Below, in pieces: positions 35,747 through 44,684 of a stretch of DNA of 64,000 bases. The notes below the pieces were generated by a model that was given only the letters and a program-made list of their open reading frames with translations, was not told the origin of the DNA and did not search any database. The DNA is taken from positions 1-64,000 of the forward strand of contig JBGCEZ010000020.1 of assembly GCA_045106735.1 (NCBI GenBank), read 5' to 3'. A program made the position numbers and the translations under genes. Every line of letters starts with the position of its first letter. The first letter of the stretch is position 1. The stretch comes from JBGCEZ01 sp045106735 (GTDB taxonomy: Bacteria > Planctomycetota > Phycisphaerae > Phycisphaerales > SM1A02).

Positions 35747-37255
35747 TCAATGCTCCCCTTCGTGGTAGGTCCCGTCGGCGTGGAAGTGTCCACCCTTCTG
35801 GACCGATCCGCTGGTGGCGAGCATGAGCTGGAACGCACCGTCCAGGACGATCTCGTCGCCCTCGCGCACGCCGCTGAGCAGCGAGACCCAGCGGCCATCG
35901 TCGGGACCAAGATCCGCTTCCAACCGCAGGGCGACATTGGGATTCTTGGGATCGCGCCGGAAGATGACCGGGTTCAGGCCATCGAGCTGAAGCGCAGCCA
36001 GCGGGATGGCGAGTTCGGCGGCGGCCGTCCCATCGGTGACGATTTCGAGCTGGGCGGCAACGCCGGGCCGGGCCCATTCGAGCCGCTCATCGGGTGTCAC
36101 GTAGAGATCCACGGTGCGGGCCGCGGCATCACCGGTCAGGCCCATGCGGAGGGTCCCGGCCATCGTCTGGTCAAGGGAAATGCCCCGACCGGTGGTGGTG
36201 GGAGTGGGAGGGACGATGCGGGCGGCGAGTCCGTCACGCAGGACGCCCAGATCGCTCTGCAGGCCTTCGGCGTGGAAACGCACTTCGCCCGGGCGGGTGA
36301 TCGTCAGCACCGCAGTCTTTTCGTCGGCCCATGCCCCGTTGGTCAGGCCAAGGGATTCGACGACGCCCGATCGCGAGGCGAGCACTTCGATCGTGTCGAC
36401 GCCCTTCCATCGCGGGATCGCGTGGCCGTGTTCGTCGGCCCCCGTCGACGCGAGCAGCTCGGCCGGCGGCATCCCGGTGATCGCGGTGGCCGAGTCGATC
36501 AGGAAGGTGCGGCGGGCGCGGCCGGCGTCGAGTTCGGCGATCGTCTCGGCTCGAGCGGCGTCGAGTTCGGCCTTCTTTTCCTGGACATCGGCCAATTCCG
36601 CCCGGGCCGCAGCGAGGGCCGAACGCGCTTCGGCGAAGTCGCTGGCCCCGCCGCCACCCGCGTCGCGGACGGTGCGCAGTTGTTCCACGCGTTCGGTCCA
36701 GACGCCGATCGACTCGACGAGGCTCGCCTCGTGCCGTTCGTGGGCGGCGCGGAGGGGCGGATACGTCTCGAGCCGCGTGGTGTGCCGCTCGATCGCCGCG
36801 TCCGCCTCGACCAATTTCTGTTGGTGCTCGCGCCAGGCGGGGGCATCGATTCGGTACAGCAATTGATCCTTGGTCACCGTGTCGAACTGTCGGACGGCCA
36901 GTTCCACGCGGCCCGGCAACATCGTGCGGTACTCGCGGCGGGCCGTCGGTTGCAATTCGAACTGGCCGGGTACACGGAGGGTGCGTTCGATCGGCCGGCG
37001 TTCGACGCGCACGAAGCTGATGCCGAGGTTGGAGCGCACGGCCGGTGGGATGTCGATTCGGTCGCCGGACGCCAGTGTTTCGTCGGCCATCGTCTCGGCG
37101 GCATGGCCGCTGGTGTGGGCGTCGGGCGCGTCGCCGGTGCGGCCACAGCCGGCCAAGGAGCCAGCCATGGAACTCGCGGCGAGCGCGGCGATGGTCGCCA
37201 TGAGCGGCGTGGCGCTGCGGCGGGCGGCGGCCGAAAGCAGTTGATGGTGGTTCAT
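35747..37255 (-). CDS. RND efflux periplasmic adaptor (CusB/CzcB-like)
   Basis: A 502-residue adaptor. Lipoprotein signal (LAGC near residue 37) followed by a His-containing stretch (DAHTSGHAAETM). A barrel-sandwich domain and a long helical hairpin (about residues 150-270, Ala/Glu/Arg-rich) follow, then beta-barrel and membrane-proximal domains. The C-terminus is again His-rich (GGHFHADGTYHEGEH), which suggests metal contact. It links the RND pump to the outer membrane channel. The gene overlaps the TolC-like gene by 4 bp (37252-37255) and ends 3 bp before the pump. Confidence 0.9.
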   Translation of the reverse strand: MNHHQLLSAAARRSATPLMATIAALAASSMAGSLAGCGRTGDAPDAHTSGHAAETMADETLASGDRIDIPPAVRSNLGISFVRVERRPIERTLRVPGQFELQPTARREYRTMLPGRVELAVRQFDTVTKDQLLYRIDAPAWREHQQKLVEADAAIERHTTRLETYPPLRAAHERHEASLVESIGVWTERVEQLRTVRDAGGGGASDFAEARSALAAARAELADVQEKKAELDAARAETIAELDAGRARRTFLIDSATAITGMPPAELLASTGADEHGHAIPRWKGVDTIEVLASRSGVVESLGLTNGAWADEKTAVLTITRPGEVRFHAEGLQSDLGVLRDGLAARIVPPTPTTTGRGISLDQTMAGTLRMGLTGDAAARTVDLYVTPDERLEWARPGVAAQLEIVTDGTAAAELAIPLAALQLDGLNPVIFRRDPKNPNVALRLEADLGPDDGRWVSLLSGVREGDEIVLDGAFQLMLATSGSVQKGGHFHADGTYHEGEH

Positions 37256-38853
37256 GACGTCGGTCCTTCGGGAGCGGAGCGGCGGGGGGCGGAGACGGAA
37301 GCGAAAGCGGCGGCGGAGTCAGCGGCGGAATCAGCGGAAACGCTGGGCCCGCCCGACGTGGGGGGATCGTTGTCAGTCGGGGGGGACTCTGGCGGTGGCT
37401 CGACCACCGGAGCGGGCGCGAGCGGCGCGTCCGGGCCGCGGAGTTCGGCCACGGTCGCCGCGGCGCGCAGTTCGGCCTCGCGGACGTCGACAAGTTGACG
37501 GCTGGCCTCATATCGGCTTGTCACCGCCTCAAAGAGCAGGAGCGTGTCGAGCTCGCCGAGGGCAGCGATCCGGTCGATGTCGGCGGCCTGTTCGGCCAGC
37601 ATCGGGGCGATGCGGGATTCGAATCGCTCGCGCTGCGTTCGGGCAGCGGACTGGCGGGCCATCGCCGCGACCAGGGCCGACATGGCGTGGTCGTAGGTGG
37701 CTTCGGCCATGCGGTGCGATGCGGTCCGGCGCGCTTCGGCGGCGTCGATTCGGGCATTCGCCGGGCCCGGGAGCGGGATCGGCAGCGAGACGCCGAGGAG
37801 CAACCGGTCCTCACCGTCCTCGCGACCGAGTCCGCCACCAATGGTGATGTCGGGGTACTGCTGGCGAACCGCGAGCCGGACGGCCTGTTCGGCCACGGCG
37901 TGCTCGGCCCGCCGGATCGCCAGTCCGGGGTGGTGGCGGATCAGCCGATCGCTGAGGGCGTCGGCATCGGATGCCTCGGGCTGGATTCGGCCATTCGGCG
38001 GCCGGAGCGACGGGATGAGGCTGACGTCCGCGTCGGGCGGCAGTCCGACCAATGCCAGCAGCGCGAGCCGGGCGTCCGTGGCATCGCCTTCCAGTCCGAG
38101 CAGTTCAGCCTGACGGCCCGCCTGCTCGAGTCGCAGGAGTCGAGATTCGACGCGCGCGAGTTGGCCGGCGGCTTCCAGCGCAGCGGCGATCTCCGCGACC
38201 CGGTCGACTTGTTCGACGATCCCGCGGAGGACATGAGCGCGTTCAGTGGCGGCGGACCAGGTGGCCCAGGCGCGGCGAACATCGGCGCGGATCGACCACT
38301 CGGCGGCGGCCAACTTGAGCCGGGCCACCCACGTTTCGGCGTCGGCGACGCCTCGCTCGGCGGCGGCCGCGCCGGAAATCGGCAGGGTCAACTCGAGCAC
38401 GGCCCCGGACTCGAAGCCGCCCGAGAGAATCTCCGCCGCATCGAATCCGAAGACCGGATCGGACCACTGGCCGGCAATGGCGGCGTCGGCGCGAGCGACC
38501 TTGGCCGCCGCGCGTTGCACACGGAGCTCGGGATTGGCGAAGAGCGCGAGCACCTCCGCCTCGGCCAGGCTCAGTCCGTCGGATGGGTCAAATCGTGCGG
38601 GGCTCACGCCGGCAGGATCGTCGTCGTCGGTGCCGGCAAGCCGCCGGGCAAGGGCATCGATGGGCTCAGGATGCGCGAGCCGGTCGATCAAATCCACGCG
38701 GTGGGCGGCCAGATCGAGTGGGTCCGGGGTGTAGGTGCGGCAGCCGGCAAAGGAGGCGACCAGCGGCACCGACACCATCGCGGCCCGGATCAGAGTCAGG
38801 ATCGCGGACGGCGCGAACCGGCGGCGCTGTGGGGAGCGCAGGGGCAATGACAT
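37252..38853 (-). CDS. TolC-family outer membrane efflux protein
   Basis: A 533-residue protein. Signal peptide with lipobox-like SFAGC, as in lipid-anchored OprM-type channels. Two OEP repeats with long helices follow (ALFANPELRVQRAAAKVARADA in pieces: ANPELRVQRAAAKVARA; and HHPGLAIRRAEHAVAEQAV). The C-terminal 60 residues are a low-complexity Pro/Ser/Ala tail (SADSAADSAAAFASVSA) not expected in this family. It forms the channel for the adaptor and RND pump encoded behind it. ATG at 38853 lies after an Arg/Pro-rich artefact; it has no clear ribosome site. Confidence 0.88.
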   Translation of the reverse strand: MSLPLRSPQRRRFAPSAILTLIRAAMVSVPLVASFAGCRTYTPDPLDLAAHRVDLIDRLAHPEPIDALARRLAGTDDDDPAGVSPARFDPSDGLSLAEAEVLALFANPELRVQRAAAKVARADAAIAGQWSDPVFGFDAAEILSGGFESGAVLELTLPISGAAAAERGVADAETWVARLKLAAAEWSIRADVRRAWATWSAATERAHVLRGIVEQVDRVAEIAAALEAAGQLARVESRLLRLEQAGRQAELLGLEGDATDARLALLALVGLPPDADVSLIPSLRPPNGRIQPEASDADALSDRLIRHHPGLAIRRAEHAVAEQAVRLAVRQQYPDITIGGGLGREDGEDRLLLGVSLPIPLPGPANARIDAAEARRTASHRMAEATYDHAMSALVAAMARQSAARTQRERFESRIAPMLAEQAADIDRIAALGELDTLLLFEAVTSRYEASRQLVDVREAELRAAATVAELRGPDAPLAPAPVVEPPPESPPTDNDPPTSGGPSVSADSAADSAAAFASVSAPRRSAPEGPTS

Positions 38854-38990
38854 GGTGGGTGGATTCCGAGGGCTGTGCGCCAGGGCGGCGCGAAGCAGAG
38901 CCGGACAGCTGTCCGGGGCGACGGTGATGCGAGGGCGCACACAATCGGTGCGGCCAGCATCGCGAACGCGGGCGGGAGCTCAGCCAGGAA

Positions 38991-39449
38991 TCAGATGAGG
39001 AGGCGGACAGTGCGCAGGGCGCCGAGGCACGGAGGCAGGCCGGGCGGCGAGCCAGGCGGCGTCGACGGCGGACCGCGGACGGCATGGGCGGCAATCTGGA
39101 TGTGCCCGGGCAAGGCGACGGGGCCGTCGGGGACATTGTCGGCCAGACGATCGATGGCGGAGTCCCGCGGTGGGGCGGGCACATCGCACAGCTCCACCTC
39201 GACGTCGGTGCAGCCACAATCGTCGGCGTGATCATCCGACGGGACGGGCAGCGGCAGGGACGCTTGGTGTGAGCACTCGGCGCCACACGATGGCGCCGCG
39301 TCCGGCGATCCGGGGGCGGCGACGAGCGGGGCGCAGGAGTCGTGTTCGTGCCCTCCGCCGAGGCAGATCGACAGCACGCGTGAGCCGCCGAAGGCGGCGT
39401 TCACCAGCAGCAAGCTCAGCAAGAACATGGCGGGTGTGCGGGGGGGCAT
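38991..39449 (-). CDS. Secreted Cys/His-rich protein leading the RND efflux locus
   Basis: A 152-residue protein with an N-terminal hydrophobic segment (MFLLSLLLVNAAFGG; the ATG at 39428 is an alternative start). The mature part is rich in potential metal ligands: ICLGGGHEHDSCAP, CGAECSHQ and DDHADDCGCTDVEVELCD. The end is Pro/Gly-rich. I believe similar Cys/His proteins ending in C-x-D-[IV]-x-L patterns occur near metal efflux genes in planctomycetes, but from the sequence alone the family is unnamed. It is the first gene on this strand, 137 bp before the TolC-like gene, and may bind the same metal in the periplasm. Confidence 0.65.
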   Translation of the reverse strand: MPPRTPAMFLLSLLLVNAAFGGSRVLSICLGGGHEHDSCAPLVAAPGSPDAAPSCGAECSHQASLPLPVPSDDHADDCGCTDVEVELCDVPAPPRDSAIDRLADNVPDGPVALPGHIQIAAHAVRGPPSTPPGSPPGLPPCLGALRTVRLLI

Positions 39450-40111
39450 GCAATGCACGGTAGATCGGCGGATCGCCTCGGGCAATGGTTGGAACGCCAA
39501 GGGCGTTGAAATGATCCGGCCGAGAGCAGCGGCGCGGGAGGCGGTTGCCTGGGGGCCAGGCGAGTGGCCGGCGGGGGGCGGAGACGGTCCTGATTCCCGG
39601 CCCGCTGTCGGCCCAAGGCTCGCTCGGTCGCGATTTCAGGCGTTTCGACGGGGGCGTCGACCTCCTCCGGTGCGTGGAACGCAACGGAGGATCCGGCCGT
39701 CATCGTGGGGGGGAGCCCGGCGACCCACCATCGACGATGCGTCCGTCGGAGTGAGCGCCGATGCCGCGCGCCAGCCACGCTCTGGGCCCGCGAGCGAGCG
39801 TTCGGTCAACTGAATCGAGCACTCATGCCAACAGCGGCCGCACCGATCGCGGCCGCGGGAACGATCGGAGAAGAAGCTGCGCACCAACAGCAAGACGCCG
39901 GCGATGCCGGACGCCAGGCCGAAGGTGTAGCAGAGTGTCAGTGGCAAGTGGTGCACAGACCCGGTTCCCGGAGTGCAGCGCGGCGTGAACGCTGCACACA
40001 CGAGAATACCGGGGTGGCGATGAGATCGCCCAAGCAATCTGGGCGTTCTCGGGACGGCGAGCCTCGGGACTGTGCGCGTTCTTGTCCGCCGGCCGGCGCC
40101 AGCGAAACGGA
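39450..40111. other. Intergenic region, one doubtful minus-strand reading frame
   Basis: 662 bp between two minus-strand genes. A minus-strand frame from a GTG at 39956 to 39636 encodes a hydrophobic span (CYTFGLASGIAGVLLLV) and a Cys pair (DRCGRCWHEC), but it lacks a ribosome site and ends in Arg/Pro-rich sequence. I do not call it a gene. Nothing else is seen. Confidence 0.4.
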
Positions 40112-41575
40112 CTATGGCTGCGCCGGGACCATCGCCGAACCGAACAGGGTGCGACGCATCAGTTCGGCGACGTCGGTGTTGTCCATGGTGCCCCGCACGC
40201 GGTGGGCGTTGAAGCCGCCGGCGCGAACGAGGATCCCGCCGCTGAGGTCGTCGCGCCCGGCCCAGTGCACGCGGAAGGCGAGTGAACGGCCGAAGCGATC
40301 GGGGGCGGCGCGGAAGGGCATCGTCCCGGTGCCGCCCACACCGTCGAGTGGAGCGCCGTTGAAGTCGCGCTCCGGCACGGCGGCGAGGGCTCCTCCGTCG
40401 CGGTGGATGATGCCCTGCATGCGCAGGCCGCCGGCATCGCTGTCGGCCGTCGTCATCACCAGGGTCTGCGGGGATTCCAGCAGGAAGCGTTGGGCCACGC
40501 CGATCGCCGCGTCGGCGCGGCGGGCCGCCTCGAGCACGCCGGCCGCGTTGTTCTGGTTGCCGAAGTTGTCGGTGGCTTCTTCCTCGACCACGAGCATGAA
40601 ACGCTCCGACTTGGCGGCCAGGATGCGGAGGGCCACCTCGGTCATCTCGGCCACGGACGGCGTGCCCGGTACGTAGAGCGGGCGGCCCGCGGCTCGCAGC
40701 GCTTCTTCCGGGGCGGCGTTGAACGTGGCGTCGTGGGCGAACAGGCCAAGCACGCGTTCGGTGTCGGCCGGCAGGGCAAGCAACTCAGCGCGGGTGCGGA
40801 CGATGGTGAACCCAGCCGTCCGCGCTTCGTCAATCAGATTGCGATCGTCTTCGCGGGCGCCGGGGCCGTGGACGCCCGCCACGCCGCGCGGCAGGAAGTG
40901 CTTCTCGCCGCCGCTGAACAGCACCGTCGCCCCGCGCTCGATGAGTTGGGCGGCGATCGCGTCGTACTCGTAGCGGGACGCGGCATCGGCAATGAAACAC
41001 GCGCTGCCGGGTTCGGGCGCGATGCCGGTCTGCACCAGGCCGACGGGGATGCCGGCGGCGATGGCTTGCCGAGCCACGCCGGCCGACGCGCCGGCCGCGG
41101 TCAGAATCGGTTCACCGGTCGCGCCACCGCCGGTGCGGCCGTACGCATCGCTGCGCACCTTGACGCCGAAGGCGTGGGTGGTCCCGCCGCCGTTGCTCGT
41201 GGCGGTGAGCGAGTCGCCCATGTGGCCGCGGTACACGGCGATCGCCGGGAGCAGGTCCCAATTGAGGTCGCCATCCGGCCCGACGTGCAAGGCGCGGGCC
41301 GCGGTCCACGTGGCGGCGGACGCCCCGTCGGGGTGGATGAAAATCACGCTGCCGGTGTCCGGCGAGGCGGGGGGCGCGGCGATCTTTGCGCCGACCGTGC
41401 CGCCGACCGTGCCGCCGGCTGTGCTGCCGACCGTGCCGTCGATCATGCCGATGACCGTGCCCTCGGCGGGTTGGGGGTTTGGTCGGCCAACCGAGAGGGT
41501 GGCGGCGAACGCACCCGCGCAGAGAAGGGCGGCCAGGGCCGCGCTGGGAATCCGAAGCGGGGTGGCGGGCAGCAT
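40112..41575 (-). CDS. Alkaline phosphatase-family exported enzyme with altered metal site
   Basis: A 487-residue protein with a signal peptide. Motifs align with PhoA-type phosphatases: IFIHPDGASAATW (first metal Asp), the nucleophile region as TSNGGGTTHAFG, EEEATDNFGNQNNA against the usual E-x-x-x-x-D-x-x-x-H, and TADSDAGG against the usual TADHETGG. Two histidine metal ligands are thus Asn and Ser here, and the standard Asp-Ser nucleophile block is not recognisable. The N-terminus has a repeat (GTVGGTVG) from a 12-bp DNA unit at 41390-41461. It is probably a phosphatase of a divergent subfamily; activity is uncertain. Confidence 0.8.
   Translation of the reverse strand: MLPATPLRIPSAALAALLCAGAFAATLSVGRPNPQPAEGTVIGMIDGTVGSTAGGTVGGTVGAKIAAPPASPDTGSVIFIHPDGASAATWTAARALHVGPDGDLNWDLLPAIAVYRGHMGDSLTATSNGGGTTHAFGVKVRSDAYGRTGGGATGEPILTAAGASAGVARQAIAAGIPVGLVQTGIAPEPGSACFIADAASRYEYDAIAAQLIERGATVLFSGGEKHFLPRGVAGVHGPGAREDDRNLIDEARTAGFTIVRTRAELLALPADTERVLGLFAHDATFNAAPEEALRAAGRPLYVPGTPSVAEMTEVALRILAAKSERFMLVVEEEATDNFGNQNNAAGVLEAARRADAAIGVAQRFLLESPQTLVMTTADSDAGGLRMQGIIHRDGGALAAVPERDFNGAPLDGVGGTGTMPFRAAPDRFGRSLAFRVHWAGRDDLSGGILVRAGGFNAHRVRGTMDNTDVAELMRRTLFGSAMVPAQP
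41390..41461 (-). repeat. Degenerate 12-bp tandem repeat in the phosphatase N-terminus
   Basis: About six units close to GCCGACCGTGCC, encoding G-T-V-G-type steps between the signal peptide and the catalytic domain. Confidence 0.8.
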
Positions 41576-41782
41576 GGGGCAAGGTCCGGGAAGGAGTTCC
41601 ACGAGGAGAACGGGCCGCGGCGGGCCGGAGCCGGCAGCAACGGACGTGGGCCGAGATCGAGACGGTAGTCGCGTCTTGTAAGGCGGCCAAGCCGCATGAT
41701 GGGCCTTCGGCAGGGGGGAATGCGGTCAGGATCGCGATTTGTTTCGGCGAAGGGTGGGTTGTGAGCCGTATGATCCATCGTG

Positions 41783-42217
41783 ATGCCCCGCACGTCGGCC
41801 ATCCTCTGGCTCTTGGCCATCGCCCTCGCGGTCCAGCCCGTTGCGGCCGTGTGGGTCGCCATGGCCCCGTGTTGCTGCGGATCGGAGGCGGCTTTCGCCG
41901 CCACGGCGAGCGAATCGAGCCCGGGATCCTCCTGTTGCGAGGGAGCGGCGGCGGCATGCTCGTCGGATGCTGAGGTCGATCCAAGTCTGGCTTCATCTGA
42001 CGGCGACGCCGAACATGATGCTGATCAGGATGGCTGCGACTGCTCCATGCCATGCTGCACCGCTTCGGGCAAGATCTCCAGCGCGGTGCCCGGTCCGGTC
42101 GCCGCCCCACTGGGAACCCCCGGCGCCAGTTCGGTCCTTCCGGCATCGCCGGACACCGTCCCCGACGCCGAAGCCACCCAACTCAAGCGACCTCCTCGAG
42201 CTGCCCTCTCGGTCTGA
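41783..42217 (+). CDS. Secreted Cys-rich protein leading the ABC export locus
   Basis: A 144-residue protein with a signal peptide (MPRTSAILWLLAIALAVQ, cleavage near AVWVA). The mature part has Cys clusters: PCCCG, SSCCEG, ACSSD and GCDCSMPCCT, with an acidic Asp/Glu/His stretch between them (SSDGDAEHDADQDG). This looks like a metal-binding or strongly disulfide-bonded exported protein. I recognise no family. It lies 68 bp before the HlyD-like adaptor gene and probably belongs to the same operon. The ATG follows an in-frame GTG at 41780. Confidence 0.65.
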   Translation: MPRTSAILWLLAIALAVQPVAAVWVAMAPCCCGSEAAFAATASESSPGSSCCEGAAAACSSDAEVDPSLASSDGDAEHDADQDGCDCSMPCCTASGKISSAVPGPVAAPLGTPGASSVLPASPDTVPDAEATQLKRPPRAALSV

Positions 42218-42285
42218 TTCGTCCGGGCGAGCGTTTTCGCGCGCCCGGTCCCGCATCGCCGTGAGCTCCGCTCGGAGGTTCTCCC

Positions 42286-43983
42286 ATGTCTGTTTCCCGC
42301 TCGTCCCAGGCGAGCGCCCGCGCGTCGGCCAATCCGCCGCCGCGCCGGCTCGTTCCTGTCATGTTGCCCGTGATCGTGATCGTCGCGACGGCACTGCTCG
42401 TCGGCTGGACGGCGTGGCCCGCGCTGCGCCCGGTGCCGCGGGTGGCCGTCGTCCAGGTCCTTCCTCCCACGTCGAACGCGGGGGACGGCGTCGACTCGGC
42501 CGCGTCCGATGCGGCCGACGCCACGCCCGACGCCAGCGCCGACACCGTCCGACTTGCGTCGGCCTCGCCGCGCGCCCCGGGCGTCACCGTGCAAGCCCCC
42601 GGCTGGCTCGAAGCCGATCCGTTCTTCATCGCCGTCGCCGCTCTTCAGAACGGGACGTTGGACACCGTCGGCGTCCTCGAAGGCGAGCCGGTTGTCGCCG
42701 GTCAGGTCGTCGCCCGGCTGATCGATGAAGACGTGCAGCTCGCCCTGAAGGCGGCCGACGCGATGCTCGAGACGGCGATGGCCCGCCAGCGCATCGCCGC
42801 CGCCGACCTGGCCGCCGCCGAGATCGATCTCGCCGAGCCGATCGAGCTGGAGCGGGCGGTCGCCGAACAAGCCGCCCTCATCGCCGAAGCCGACGCGGAA
42901 CTCGCGCTGCTGCCGACGCTGATCCAGGTCGCCCAGGCGGACCTCGTCCGGCTCAATGAAGAGCGCGACCGGGCCGAAGCGTCCGAAGCCCGGGGCGGGG
43001 CCACCGGCCTGGAAGTGATCATCGCCCGGCAACGCGCGGCGGCCCAGCTGGCCACCCTCGAGTCGATTCGGGCCCGCGAGCCGCGGCTCGCCGCCCATCT
43101 TCGGCGACACCAGGCGAACCACCGCGCCGCGGTTCGCACGCTCGAACTGAAGACCGACGAACGCCGCCGCCGCGATGGCGGACGGGCCGAAGTGGACCGG
43201 GCCGCGGCCGACGTGGCCATGGCCCGCGTGCAACGCGATGAAGCCCAGTTGGCCGTCGACCGGACCGTGATCCGCGCTCCCATCGACGGTTTCGTACTCC
43301 GGCGTCTGAAGGTGCCCGGCGACACGGTCATGCGCGAGATGGACGATCCGCACGCGGCGCACATCATCCACGTCTACGACCCGGCGTCGCTGCAGGTGCG
43401 GGTGGACGTGCCGCTGGCCGACGCGTCGCACGTGCGTCCTGGCCAGACGTGCGAGGTCGTGGTTGACGTGCTGCCCGACCGCATCTTCCGCGGCACCGTG
43501 ACCCGGATCACGCACGAGGCCGATCTGCAGAAGAACACCCTGCAAGTCAAGGTCCGCGTGGAGGATCCGTCGCCGCTGCTGCGGCCGGAGATGCTCACGC
43601 GGGTGAAGTTCCTGCCGGGCGGAACGCCGCCGGCCGGGGCGGGGGCGGCCGGATCCGCGTCTCGCCCGGGGAGCGGGAGGCAGGCGGGGACGAGCGCGAG
43701 CGCGGGCACGTCGCCCGATCCGGCCGCCGCCCGATCAACCGTCCGCATTCCCGTTTCGGCCATCGCCGGCGACGGCACGGTGTCCGCCGTCCGGCAACGG
43801 CGCGGCGATCGCGGCGTCATCGAATCGGTCGCCGTCGAAGGCGGCCAGCGCGATGGCCAGTGGCTCACCGCCACCGTCGCCCTGCGTCCCGGCGACCTCC
43901 TCGTGGACCAATCGTTGGCCGTGGCCCCGGCTCCGGGGTCGATCGTGCAGATCCAAGTCGATCCGATCGGAGGTGCCTCGTGA
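42286..43983 (+). CDS. HlyD-family periplasmic adaptor of an ABC exporter
   Basis: A 565-residue adaptor. One N-terminal membrane span (VMLPVIVIVATALLVGWTAW), a low-complexity acidic stretch, a biotinyl-lipoyl half motif (GTLDTVGVLEGEPVVAGQVVARL in pieces: VLEGEPVVAGQVVARL), a long coiled-coil hairpin (about 155-310), then the second half (VIRAPIDGFVLRRLKVPGD) and beta-barrel domains. The Pro/Gly/Ser tract near residues 445-480 is low-complexity. It shares a GTGA overlap (43980-43983) with the ATPase gene, which fits a MacA-like adaptor for the MacB-type ABC system. Confidence 0.88.
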   Translation: MSVSRSSQASARASANPPPRRLVPVMLPVIVIVATALLVGWTAWPALRPVPRVAVVQVLPPTSNAGDGVDSAASDAADATPDASADTVRLASASPRAPGVTVQAPGWLEADPFFIAVAALQNGTLDTVGVLEGEPVVAGQVVARLIDEDVQLALKAADAMLETAMARQRIAAADLAAAEIDLAEPIELERAVAEQAALIAEADAELALLPTLIQVAQADLVRLNEERDRAEASEARGGATGLEVIIARQRAAAQLATLESIRAREPRLAAHLRRHQANHRAAVRTLELKTDERRRRDGGRAEVDRAAADVAMARVQRDEAQLAVDRTVIRAPIDGFVLRRLKVPGDTVMREMDDPHAAHIIHVYDPASLQVRVDVPLADASHVRPGQTCEVVVDVLPDRIFRGTVTRITHEADLQKNTLQVKVRVEDPSPLLRPEMLTRVKFLPGGTPPAGAGAAGSASRPGSGRQAGTSASAGTSPDPAAARSTVRIPVSAIAGDGTVSAVRQRRGDRGVIESVAVEGGQRDGQWLTATVALRPGDLLVDQSLAVAPAPGSIVQIQVDPIGGAS

Positions 43984-44684
43984 GCTTCATCCAGTGCGAA
44001 CGCCTGACCCGCGAATACCGCAAGGGCGACACCGTCATCCGGCCGCTCGACGAACTCGACCTGAGCGTGCCGGCGGGCGACTTCCTCGCGTTGATGGGTC
44101 CATCGGGCAGCGGGAAAACCACGCTGCTGAACCTCATCGCCGGCATCGATTCACCCACCGGCGGCTCCCTGCGGGTGGACGGGGTCGATCTGGCCACGCT
44201 GAGCCGAAACCGCCTCGCCGCGTGGCGAAGCCAGCACGTCGGCTACGTCTTCCAGCTCTACAACCTCGTGCCGGTGTTGACCGCGTACGAGAACGCGGAA
44301 CTGCCCTTGTTGCTGCACCCGATATCGCGCCGCCAACGCCACGCGCGCGTCATGGAGTCGCTTGAGCGCGTGGGCATTGCCGACCGGAAGGAACACTTTC
44401 CGCGTCAGCTTTCCGGCGGGCAGGAACAACGCGTTGCCATCGCCCGCGCGATCGTGACCGATCCATCGATCATCGTGGCCGACGAACCGACGGGCGACCT
44501 CGACAAACCGTCGGCCGCCGCGGTGATGGAGTTGTTGCAGGATCTCAATCAGAGCACCGGCAAGACGATCATCATGGTGACGCACGATCCCCGGACGACG
44601 GAGTACGCCACGCGCACGCTGCACCTGGACAAGGGACGGCTTGCCGTCGAGGACGCCCCCGCGCTCGTGGAGACCGGCCAATGA
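43980..44684 (+). CDS. ABC exporter ATP-binding protein (MacB/LolD type)
   Basis: A 234-residue ATPase. Walker A GPSGSGKTT, Q-loop YVFQLYNLVPVLTAYEN, signature LSGGQEQRVAIARAI, Walker B IIVADEPTGDLD and switch His in VTHDPRT. The type is the LolD/MacB family, which powers FtsX-like permeases. The GTG start overlaps the adaptor stop (GTGA), and the stop overlaps the first permease start (ATGA, 44681-44684). Exporting rather than importing is expected from this family. Confidence 0.92.
   Translation: MSFIQCERLTREYRKGDTVIRPLDELDLSVPAGDFLALMGPSGSGKTTLLNLIAGIDSPTGGSLRVDGVDLATLSRNRLAAWRSQHVGYVFQLYNLVPVLTAYENAELPLLLHPISRRQRHARVMESLERVGIADRKEHFPRQLSGGQEQRVAIARAIVTDPSIIVADEPTGDLDKPSAAAVMELLQDLNQSTGKTIIMVTHDPRTTEYATRTLHLDKGRLAVEDAPALVETGQ

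Noticed and set aside
34757..37498. 913-codon plus-strand frame opposite the RND pump and adaptor
   Set aside because: High GC leaves the opposite frame open; it has no domain, while the minus frames are clear efflux genes.
39636..39956. Minus-strand frame with a hydrophobic span and Cys pair
   Set aside because: GTG start without a ribosome site, short, and an Arg/Pro-rich end typical of shadow frames; kept only as a note in the intergenic entry.
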